From contig NQMI01000275.1 in assembly GCA_002270565.1 (NCBI GenBank), forward strand, positions 1 through 25,774: a stretch of 25,774 bases of DNA, given 5' to 3'. Below are positions 10,932-20,300 of the stretch, one piece after another. Position 1 is the first letter of the stretch; every line of letters begins with the position of its first letter. Origin of the DNA: Stenocarpella maydis (Eukaryota; Ascomycota; Sordariomycetes; Diaporthales; Diaporthaceae). The position numbers were made by a program, and so were the translations under genes. The notes under the pieces are model-generated. The model ran no database searches, was not told where the DNA came from, and saw only the letters and a program-made list of their open reading frames with translations.

Positions 10932-12021
10932 TCATCGGTCCGAGGCGGACAATCATCACCAACACAGCGAGGCAGGTCTTCTGCTCACCTACCAACCGCA
11001 TCGTGAATGTGATACCGGACCGACGCCGAAGACTAGCCTGTGCCCCGCGATGACGAATGCAGGGGCAGCGGTCCAGAAGAAGGTTCCGGGGAACGTCGAC
11101 AATCCCTTTGTAGATAAGACTGCCGCGCGACCTAGACCCTCTTCCTCCGCTCTGGCAGGGCTCATCCCCAGTACCATCTGGCCTGCGTGGATTATCACGG
11201 GAGACCTGGGATCCTCCCAGCGAGGCTGCACGTCCTCCCCTTCCCTCCTCCGGTAGCCTCGGCGGATGACGAGGCAAGGCTAGCCAGGGTGAGCCGACAG
11301 GAGTTGGGCCGGGGGATCCGAGAGAAGGCTGAAGGAGAAACCCGACCCGGCCCCCCAGGCTCTCACGTTCCGGCTTATCAAACAATCGTGGGCTATAGCA
11401 ACTGACTCGATACCGCGGCACTTTTGGGGTTTTTGCCTCACTCTCTCTGGGCTACCACCCCGGTCTGATATCAACTCTGAAGCGCAGCCGTAAAAGCGCC
11501 ATGTGTCGCGATTCCCCGACTGAGAAGTTCGGTCGTACTTCAGCCCACACCTCAGTTAACATCTGGAATGCTCCGTGCCTCGGCGAGCCGGGCCCCGCGA
11601 AACTCGGTGGGCCAATTTTCAGCCCTAGAGATCCATCCAAAAGGGTACTTGGACCGGCAAGGGCGTGTGCCTCGCCCGCAGGGCCCCCAGTCTCAGCATG
11701 GGCCCCTGTTGCTGGACGTGTGAGGATGCGTAAGGGCACCCTGGATGAGACGTGTTGCCAATCGTATTCTTGTGAATTCATCGTGACCTCAAGACCCACT
11801 CCACCCGGGCCAAGCAAACCTATTTGACAGCCGCTAGATGAGGCTTCAACCCGAAAATAGGTGTCCAGAGGAGGGGTGTGGGACGGAGGCGCTGAGGCGC
11901 AGAGGTATGGGTGCGGCCAGTCAAACTCAGGACCGCCCGAGGTGGTGATGGGATGTGGCATCGACGTCGATCTACCGAAATCCGGGAAATAGAATGAACC
12001 CCATGTCGGCACCCCACCCAC

Positions 12022-12260
12022 CACTCACTCAGCCAGACAGCCAGACAGACACTCAGCGCATGCGGATCAGCGGGTCCTGATCAGAGCCAAGGAGGTAGGC
12101 ATGCATGCATGCATGAGCACCTGGGGCCGACGGCATAGCATGGCAACGCGGCTCGATCGAAAGCCAGGGACGAACGCAGAACAAGAATGGGATGCATGAT
12201 TGATTAGGCACGAGGGGCCCGTTGGGCGAGATCAACCCCAGGACTGACTGACTGACTGAC
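12022..12260. repeat. Cluster of short tetranucleotide and related repeats
   Basis: Three simple repeats lie within 240 bases: an ACTC/CAGACAGC stretch (12022-12056), GCAT units (12099-12115) and GACT units (12242-12260). All are non-coding. The density is higher than elsewhere in the window, but each repeat is short. Confidence 0.65.
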
Positions 12261-12871
12261 GTCTGCAGGCGATGCGTGCGGGAGATGTCTCGGGGCTTCT
12301 TGACAGCTCGCCGCAGCTCTGCGGGCAGGCTAAAACTTGACAGGCGTTGAGGCCAGACGCGGAAGACAGGTTGGGGGGGGGGTAAGGAACAGGGCGCTGA
12401 GGCTTTTAACCGATCGCGAGCGGCACGAAAGCTCGCCAGCGCAGGGAAGACGAGTCACAAAACCATAAATGGTGGACTGGTTGCCCAGGATCGCCAGAGC
12501 TCAGGGCCGGGAACGTGGCATTCCTCGGGATCCGGGGCCTCCCAGCAGACGGCTCGGCCGTCTCATCTCTCATCTCGCAGAATCATGCGGAGGTACCTCT
12601 GTCAATGACGTCCGCATGGGCTAACCCAAGGGCGACGGTTCCTGATCCGGGCTCGAAACATGGCCCCGGCAGGACACGTTCTAGTGTGAGCTGGCGCGTT
12701 GTTGGGATGAGTCACTTCTTTTGAGGCTGGTCGCCGAACCCATTCGGGCAACGTGTTGGGTTGGCGTGGAGGGTGCTTGCTCGGACGCGGACACGACGTC
12801 TGTCCTGAGCTGGGACGAGGCCATGTGCCGCGCTGCATCCTGTCCAGATGTCGGCCCAAGTATGGTACTAC

Positions 12872-13015
12872 GAAGAAGAAGAAGAAGATGATGATGAAGA
12901 TGATGAAGATGAAGAAGAAGAAGAAGAAGAAGAAGATGATGATGATTGATTATGATGATGATGATGATGATGATTATGATGGTGATGGTGGTGGTGATGG
13001 TGGTGGTGGTGGTGG
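12872..13015. repeat. Compound trinucleotide repeat GAA/GAT/GGT
   Basis: About 144 bases consist almost wholly of triplets, shifting from GAA through mixed GAT/GAA to GAT and then to GGT. The period of three is kept up to one GATTGATTAT interruption near 12940-12952. The frame giving Glu/Asp is closed by TGA at the interruption and has no open frame upstream. The Lys/Met and His/Ser open frames over it follow from the repeat, so I do not call a protein. Confidence 0.9.
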
Positions 13016-15640
13016 ACTTGATATCTTGCACAGCTGGCCGGGCAAGGAGGGGGTTCTCCAACGGTGGCCAATCAGCGCCCAGGCGCGAATCCACCCACTC
13101 CTTATGCTGGTCCTCAACCTCCACGCTCACTCCATGAATGCCATCTGTTATTTGCTTGCGCTCCTACTTTGGAGTGTTGTCCAGCTTCTTTTCACGCCCA
13201 CTATCAACAGTCATTGGTATAACAGTCCCCGCGGTTGGCGCTAAGAAGTGCTCAGCCTCCCTGTCCGAGACACCTCCATCTATCTTGCTTGTGAGATCAG
13301 CCGTGCCACCACCGCGCCAGGTCGAGCGCAATGGGGAGCCATTCCAGCCAGCTGCATCCAACACGTCATGGTCCTCCAATGGCGCCAGCCTGCATACATG
13401 GTATATGCAAGCACTTAAACCGCCTGCTGCGAAGGAGTGGGGCCCGATGACTACCACCTCTCTTATCAGAGGGAACCGGCGCCAGTCGCGCGGGCCAGAG
13501 AAGCAAAGCAGCCTGTCGGCCGCAGACGCAGGAACATGCAGCTGCTCATTTCCTCTCGCCTGCCTCTTGTGGGCATTTTGCTCGCTTACTGGCTGACTAG
13601 GCTGAGCCTACATTGTCCAGCTACGAAGAGTCTGACGCCGACTACTGGCTTGCGTCGGTCGAGGCTCGCCAAACATCCAAGATCTGTTGGGCTCCAGGGA
13701 GACTTGAGGAGCACTGTCACGAAGCCTAGCGCATAGCACTGCGAGACGGGATGCAGGAGGTGCCTTGTTGCCGGCTGCTGGTTTTTGGGCATGTGCTACC
13801 TACCGGACCGCATGACACCATCACGCCTCGGCCACATAGCCGTATAGAGCTTCCCGCAGCACCATCCACGCTGTGGACCTTCAGCTGAGATGACCAGAGG
13901 AGCGGGCTCTAGTGCCCGGCATGCATAGTCCAACCCTGTTCCAGGGCGGAACACCATGGCGTAAGACGGCTGCAAGCCCCACAGCCGCTTACACAGTACG
14001 GCATCTTCACACACTCTCACCTCGTGCCGTCCGCAAGGCCGAGCTCCGCATTGTGTGGCGAACTGGGCTGGGCTGGCCTCGAGCTTGCTTGCGGGAGCTC
14101 CTTGTTCATGAGGTGCTCAGGTCGAATCGAACGGCGGCGGCATATCAGGGGTGGGCAATAACTGCCGTCACTGCTGCACTCCAACGGCACACTCTTGGCG
14201 GCGATCCACAGCTCCGCAACCAGCCTGGCTGGCCCACATAAACACAGCACGGCTCACGCGAGCTCTGCCTGGATTACGCTACCACGGGTCCGCCAGGCAC
14301 AGAACGGGAGGGTGCAGCAACAGCTCAAGGCACCGACCCACAGGCTGGCAGCTAGCTACTACACTACTGTAGCTAGTTGGCTGGAAATAAGCCTGCTGGA
14401 ATAAGCTGTCGGCGTTGGGGACCTCCCAGCAGCCCAGGCACGGTTCTAGAGCATACAGGGCTAGTCTGTTGCGACATGGTAACCAGTTCAAACCTGCTAA
14501 CACCATCCTCCAAGGTCGTCGGTCCTTTTTATATCATCCCAGGCAGTGGCTGGCTTTTAGTCCGGCATGCAACCATTAGATGGCTCGTTCAGATGCATTC
14601 CACCACCCGCATAGGATTCCGTCGGTGTCAAGGGACAAACGGCCACTTGCTCGAATGCTGGCTAGTCTGCGACAGACGGTCATAGTAGAGAAGTAGACAT
14701 GGTGGTGCCTAGTTGAGGGTCTCTGAAGCCCCTGAGCAGATTCTGCTTGGAATTGGATCAAGGCACTCGCTCTCACCCTCGTGTGAATAGCTCAGGTTGT
14801 ACTCGTCGGTTGCTTCTGTCAATCCTTTTTTTGCCCCCTTGTTCATCTGGTTTGTCCCCCCCCTCCTCTCTGCAGCCGCACGATCGTTTGATTTAGCAGC
14901 CTCCACAGGCCGACACGGTGCTTCGTGCGAAGCACAGGTACCTTGCAGCACTCTCTTGTCCTCCATCTCACTCGCCAGGCTGCCTGCGCTGCTCGTCACA
15001 CCTCCATCTGCTGCGTCTAGTCTCGTGCTCCATTGCCAAACGGATAGAGAGCCCCAGGGCCCGCAGAGAGGGAAGCATTGGGCTTTTGTTGGCATGCCAG
15101 AGACATATTGTCGACACGGGCGCTTATGATCAGCGTGAATGAAGCTGGTCTGGACCGAGAGAGTACCCACAGCTCGCACAGCAACCGCACGGCACCGAAG
15201 TGCACAGCACAGTCTGAGATATCCGGCTCACAGACTCCACCAAAATTTTATCTACCGGAAGCTGAGCCAAAACCCCATTAGCGATCCCGCTTGCCCTGCC
15301 GTCCAGTCCCCGGATTGGTTGTAGCCGTCTGGAGCTGCCTGTTGGAAGGGCAATGTCGGCCAGGCCCTGGATTCTTCTGACAAACGACTTCTCATGACAA
15401 CGGTTTCCTTACTGTACGACCTATTCTTGCATCCTCCTTGGTTCTCCTCGACAGGCCCTGGTGCCTCAACCAGCTGTGCAATTTTCTTTCTGAGCTTTTC
15501 TCACGACCGCCTCCGATATCATGACTTATCCCGTCGGCTGACCTGACCTCGGGGGACCGTCTTCAGCACCTGGAATACCCATCCGTCCTCACCTAATTCA
15601 TCATACTTGGTCACTCCCCTTCACGACGACCTCACTAATG
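13016..15640. other. Gene-free stretch between the regulator and PHD genes, second part
   Basis: No gene is supported. Overlapping frames at 13138-13596 (+, 152 codons) and 13164-13457 (-, 97 codons) are less repetitive than the rest but show no motif I recognise. The - strand frame at 14709-15179 (156 codons) is also unrecognised. A strong hairpin lies at 14349-14379. The + strand from about 15400 to 15640 turns C/T-rich, fitting the promoter of the PHD gene. Confidence 0.5.
14349..14379. repeat. Inverted repeat, 11-bp stem with 9-base loop
   Basis: CAGCTAGCTAC (14349-14359) pairs with GTAGCTAGTTG (14369-14379) with a single G-T wobble around the loop TACACTACT. It lies in non-coding DNA with no T-run after it. 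It could be a remnant of a small mobile element's terminal repeat, an RNA hairpin or chance. Confidence 0.55.
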
Positions 15641-15950
15641 AGCAATGAATGGCACCCAAGGCTACAGCACATCCTTTGTCTGAAACGTCGGCACCAACAC
15701 CCGTCCACCAGTACTGGCCCCCACGAGTTACCAGCCACACTCGTCAACTGCACGGTCGGGAAGCATACCCAACCGCACATAGCCTCGCCGTTTGTCGGCA
15801 GACCGGGGCATTAGCCAGGGCGGAGGCCACCACTACCACCACCAAGCCTCACGCACACAAGACGCCCACGATAATCCACCTTGTATCATCACGGCCTGGT
15901 GATGTCCCGCGGAGGGGACACGGCAACTAAACACACACGCCAAAGCTGCT
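15641..15950 (+). promoter_or_regulatory. Leader of the PHD-finger gene with an overlapping upstream ATG
   Basis: This lies just upstream of the proposed start at 15951. An ATG at 15902 opens a frame that is out of register with the main start and reads past it, so ribosomes starting there would bypass the main ATG. Other ATGs occur near 15645-15649. Whether these bases are in the mature mRNA depends on the transcription start, which is not visible. Confidence 0.4.
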
Positions 15951-18929
15951 ATGAGTGGCGAAGATCAGGCACCCAGGTATGGTTTGGCCCTCTTATCGCC
16001 CAACACCCGCCTCCCGTGCTAGGCACGCATTGCAACCCCCGCAGGTGGCTGACCACTCCTCCCCTAGCTTTGGTGATCCAAACGCTCGGCCGCCAACTCC
16101 ACAACGGACTCCTACCTCGGCCACATCTGCCGCCTTCTCGAGCCCTCTGCCCGAGACGCCCAAGCAGAACTCGGGTCGTTTTGACGAGCCCACCGGCTGG
16201 ACCCCTTGTTTTGCCGAGGACTACTCCGTCTTCAATTCCACCCCCGGGAACCTGAGGGGGTCCTCGAGCGCATTCCACCCGGAGCTTGCGCCGCTGAGTC
16301 CAGTGGCTCCCTCGGCGGGCAAGAAGCGGCCGCTCTCAGCTGAAGGGCTTGCCCTCCAGATCGCAACCCATGCCAACTCCTTCTCGACCAACCCCCAGAA
16401 TCTCCTGCCTGTCGGCCCTGCTTGGCGTCTGCCCTCTTCGCCTGATCCCCTAACACTTACGCAAAGCGCATCGACCGGCCCGGGTGCCACACCAGCAGCC
16501 TCGCAAAGGCAGGGCCGGCGGCCGGCCAAGAAGCACCGCTCAGGCAGCTCGTCGGAAGCTACCGCCAGGGGCGCACCTCAGGCACAGACTGCCACCCCTC
16601 CCCCGTCCTCCCGGGGCGGACGCAAGATCGCGCCCAAGCTCCGGACCGGCACTATGCAGCACCAGGACTATGTGCAGCCGGACTTCTCGAACGCCCCACC
16701 CTCGCAGCATCCTCAGCTTGACACGGCCTTTGTAAATGGGAGCCCGGAGGATATTTTTGGCTACCCAATGGGCCCGGCCACGGCGCCGCCCATCACCGGG
16801 CCGAGGCCCTTTTGGGGCATGGACATGGACACGTCTGGGATGCCCATAGACGTCGGCATGGCGGCTGCCGGGGCAGACATGTTCCAGACGTCCCAGGCGC
16901 ATGCGACACCCCACCAAGCCGTCAACTCGCTAGACTGGGGGGGCGCAGACCAATCATTCCAGCAAACCAACCTGAACGGACAGCAGGAGCCGCCGCAGCA
17001 GCCGCAGCCTCGGGTCCAGGGCGTCCAGCAGAAACAGTCGGCGCGACGTGAGCGCCCTCTCGCGCCGAAGATGACCAACACCTCGAGTCCGGTGTTTAGC
17101 CAAACATCCCCTGGCCAGAGCTACTCTTTCGATTCCTTCCAGATGCCCGCGGGCGACCCATTCGGCAATAGTCCCGGAGGAGTTGATCCAGTACTGTTGT
17201 TCAGCCAGCAGTCGTCCTTGTCAATGCCAATGGAGCCTTCACCACAAAGGCCTTCATCGTCCGCACCGCTTCCCAATTCTATGCCTACAAGCGATGCTCG
17301 TCGATCGAACAGCACTGGAGTCCAAGGCCAGCGCAACTCGTCCGCCCGCCCAGCGACAACAACCTCTCCTACAAAGAGTACTGCTAGCAAGCCGGGCGTG
17401 TCCCGCAGTTTTAGCGAGGGTGCCAGGCCTGGAAAACGCACAGTAGGCAGTGGCCGCCCCGTGTTGCCCATGCTGGCTCCTGCACCCGTGGCTCCGCATC
17501 AGCCCAGTCTGCCTCCTACTGTCGCCAGCCAGGGCAACGCTTCGACGCAGCCGCGAGGTGTGCGATCCGGTGGCAGGAGATCGCCCGTGAAACCGTCGCA
17601 TCACCACCGGCTGTCCAGCCTCACGTCCATCCCGGAGAATAGTAGCAGAACGCAAGCCCGACAGAGAAGTGCGAAACTAGCGTCCGTGAAGTTCGTCATC
17701 GGCGAAGACGGGCGGGCGCGCACCGAGACGGTGGTCGATGACGAGGATGACGACCTCGAGCCTGTGTTCCCCAGCAGCAAGCAGCCGGGAAGCCAGCGCA
17801 GCTCCTGGCGAGGCTTGCCGCTGAAGCCCAGTGACGATGACGGAGAGTTCACCTCTTCTTCAGACGATGAACCCATAATCATACCAAGCCGCAGCACTTC
17901 TTTCAATCTCCCCGGGCCCCCTAGAAGAAGCTCAGGCTCCTCGACAGTGTTGAGGCCGCCTACTGCCGCAAGCAACATGCCGCAGAGCAGACGGCAGCTG
18001 TCCATGAGCGAGCGGAGCTCCTTCTCTTCCGACTCGTTCCGCCGGGACTCCCGAAACGGCCCAGCCGTCAGCCTCGTGGATCACATGGAGGTAGGCCAGA
18101 AAGCAGCACAGCCGCCGCCGCGGCCCTCAACGGGGAGCAGCCTGGGAGACGCCGCGGCAGAGCTGAGGAAGGTGATGCAGGCAGGGACCAGCAAGCGGCC
18201 CGCCTTCCACGGTGATAGGCCACCGACAGGCAGCGGAGGCGGCAGCGGGCACCGGCAGCGGTTCACGCCTGGGCAGCGGAGCAGCTCATCGACTATCTCG
18301 GCGACGCCCTCGCCGACACACCACCACGGCCAGGGACAGGTGCGGTGCGTGTGCAACCGGCCTGAGCCCGAAGTCGATGGGCTGCTGCATCTGATTAAGT
18401 GGTACGTTGAAATCGTCACATAAACACGCCCTCCCCCCTCCTCTCCCGCCCCCAAATCCCCTCGAGGGTCTGTCTGCACTCCGTCCTTTGCCCACTTCTC
18501 CCTATCCACTCCCATAGCGAGGCGGCACATCCGGGTTTCCCCTCCCAGCCTGCCTTATTCATGCCTCTGCCGGTCTCTTAACCCGATGCTGTTGCCCCTC
18601 CCCTTGCCCGAGCACCGTCACTGCGCGCAAAGGGACGCTTAAGCTCCAACTTGCTGACATGCCCGTGCTCTTGCTCGTTTCGCAGTGACTCGTGCGACTA
18701 CATGCTGCACGGCCGCTGCGTGGACGTGCCCACGCCGCAGGACGTCCCCCACGTGTACATCTGTGCCTTCTGCGCCAACACCCCCAACATGCGCGGCGGC
18801 CGGATGCGATATACCGGCAGGAAGCAGAGTGATGGCGGCGGCGGCGGTAGCATGATGGGCCCGCCTGTGCTGGCTGCCGCGTCTGAGTCCTCGCCCCTGG
18901 CGCACAAGTCTGCCCGGATGTCTCGTTGA
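15951..18929 (+). CDS. PHD-finger protein (three exons, 867 aa)
   Basis: Likely a nuclear chromatin-associated protein, since PHD fingers commonly read histone H3 tails. Exons: 15951-15976, 16068-18401, 18686-18929. The first intron (91 bases) has branch GCTGAC then a C/T tract to CCCCTAG and joins 'MSGEDQAP' to 'SFGDPNARPPTPQ'. A 46-base alternative ending at 16022 is also in frame but lacks such a branch site. The second intron (284 bases, branch GCTGAC near 18653) splits the TG|T codon of Cys787. Residues 1-760 are disordered and Pro/Ser/Gln-rich with basic patches (KKHR near the end of the first fifth) and an acidic DDEDDD stretch. The PHD finger is at 769-816: C769, C771, C787, C790, H795, C798, C813, C816. 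The usual Trp two residues before the His is Met793. A 51-residue Gly-rich basic tail follows. The fold call is strong; the exact orthologue is not named. Confidence 0.88.
18402..18685 (+). other. Intron inside the PHD finger codons
   Basis: Donor GTACGT at 18402, branch GCTGAC at 18653-18658 and acceptor CGCAG ending at 18685. At 284 bases it is four to five times longer than most other coding-region introns in the window. If it is retained, translation stops at 18421-18423 after 793 residues, losing six of the eight zinc ligands. Confidence 0.85.
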
Positions 18930-20300
18930 GGGGTGGTAGAGCAGAGGAGGGAGGAAGGGGGATGAACGGCTAGGTGGGTGGGGTGTGTATATGCTTGTGA
19001 GGGCACACGCACCGTGTGTCGGGTACACATACATGACATAAATATCTTTTTTCTTCTTGTTTGTTTTACATGTGCTGGGCTGGGAGGTAAGTCATAAAGG
19101 GAAATTTCGAGATACCCCCCTTTCCCCCTCTACACAGGTTGAGGATTAGGAATCGCCCAAAAAAAAAAGTTGTTGGTGAGGAACATACTGGAGTATACGC
19201 ATTCGGCGTGCTCGTTTTGGAGGCTCCCATCATGTGAACTCTGTTTCTCTCAAGTTACTCCGGGGCATTCTGGACGTCCGCCGAGAAATGTCAGAAGAGC
19301 AACAGTGTAGCGGGTCCAGCCAGGAGGACATGTAACATGAGCAAAGTAAGAATTCCGGTGTGTAGGACACGCCACCGACATATCAACCACCGGCGAAGGA
19401 TGGCACTCGAATGAATGCCCTCGTGGGCGTCCTTGCGAGAAGAAGATATTTTACACCTGTGTCCCTTCTGGCGTGCTCAGCGGGCAGGTTTAGGGTCAGT
19501 GCCCGAGGACAAGAGATGCGAGGCGACTCGTATCATATACCTACCGGATGACCCTGGGACCCGACCTACACCGCACACTAGTCAGAGCAACGCGATGGTC
19601 TACTTCTCACCCCCCCCCCCCGGGCACATGGTTTCACGTGGACGAGATCCTCAAGGCGGCCGCCACTGATCCAATATCCCGTGGTAACAACAGGGGTGTG
19701 TAGTTGGGAGGTGCTCCCTCAACGGGTGACCCACAGCGAATGGATTCTCGCGAAAGCTTAGCTCTTGAAACACATCGGTAGGCCGTCGAGTGGGAACCAC
19801 GATGCTGTATGTTTGTTGTATTGCCCAGCCGATATTGTGCCAATGTCTCGTCATTTTCCAGCTGCTGCGGCGGCCGTACCTTGTGATACCATACACCTCG
19901 TGCCCTAGAATGTGGGTTTGAGAGAACGAGCATCTGCTATCCAGCTCCACTCTGCCCAGTATCCGACTGGATGCATGTCAATAATATACACTTTTGCGGA
20001 TCATTGGCCAAGTAAGGTCTACAAGTTCGCCTTATCTATTCCTATAGACTGAATGCTGTGGTTCAAGGAGCCCACCCCACCCATACAGTGTTGTTAGACG
20101 AATTTACTGGTCATGCCATGAACATGATAATACTACGCCATTCGTTCACCACCATCTGAGTGCCGGTAATATTTGAGGTGGTATCTTGATTTGCATTTCT
20201 GCCGGCGTGTGGCTTAAAATTACAGGTTCATAAAACAATGATCCCACGCCCAGCAAGCTGGCTATTCGATCACAACTACTATCTCGCTCCATGCACCGTA
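18930..20300. other. Spacer between the convergent PHD and MIOS genes
   Basis: It holds the 3' untranslated regions of both genes. An ACATAAATATC stretch near 19035 may act as the polyadenylation signal of the PHD gene. A run of nine or more A lies near 19160 and a run of twelve C at 19610-19621. A - strand frame at 19634-19933 has a short ubiquitin-like stretch (see findings) but is not supported as a gene. Otherwise I see nothing coding. Confidence 0.5.
19610..19621. repeat. Homopolymer run of twelve C
   Basis: Twelve C are followed directly by GGG in the convergent spacer. The exact length of such a run is unreliable in sequencing. Confidence 0.8.

Larger units (their letters stand above)
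10641..12871. other. Gene-free stretch between the regulator and PHD genes, first part
   Basis: No supported gene. The longest frames, 10900-11421 and 11452-12024 on the - strand (173 and 190 codons), are Gly/Pro-rich with no recognisable domain and several competing overlapping frames. A TATAAAAG box lies at 10832-10839 on the + strand with no recognisable gene downstream. G-runs (10908-10931) and a cluster of tetranucleotide repeats (12022-12260) are listed separately. Confidence 0.5.

Noticed and set aside
10989..11421. Overlapping - strand frames with a hydrophobic stretch (FPGTFFWTAAPAFVIAGHR)
   Set aside because: It looked like a small membrane protein, but no family fits, no start or intron model joins the two frames cleanly and the segment is only about 20 residues.
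11452..12024. 190-codon open frame on the - strand
   Set aside because: It is the longest frame in the gap between genes but is Gly/Pro-rich, has competing frames on both strands and shows no motif or splice partner.
12753..13244. Open frames over the triplet repeat, encoding Lys/Met or His/Ser runs
   Set aside because: They stay open only because the repeat has period three. The flanks show no coding character.
13138..13596. Overlapping + and - strand frames at 13.1-13.6 kb
   Set aside because: Composition is less repetitive than nearby, but I recognise no family on either strand and no exon structure, so it stays uncalled.
15981..16022. Alternative 46-base first intron of the PHD gene ending at 16022
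   Set aside because: It is in frame but very short and lacks a good branch site. The acceptor at 16067 has GCTGAC followed by a pyrimidine tract and gives a sensible N-terminus.
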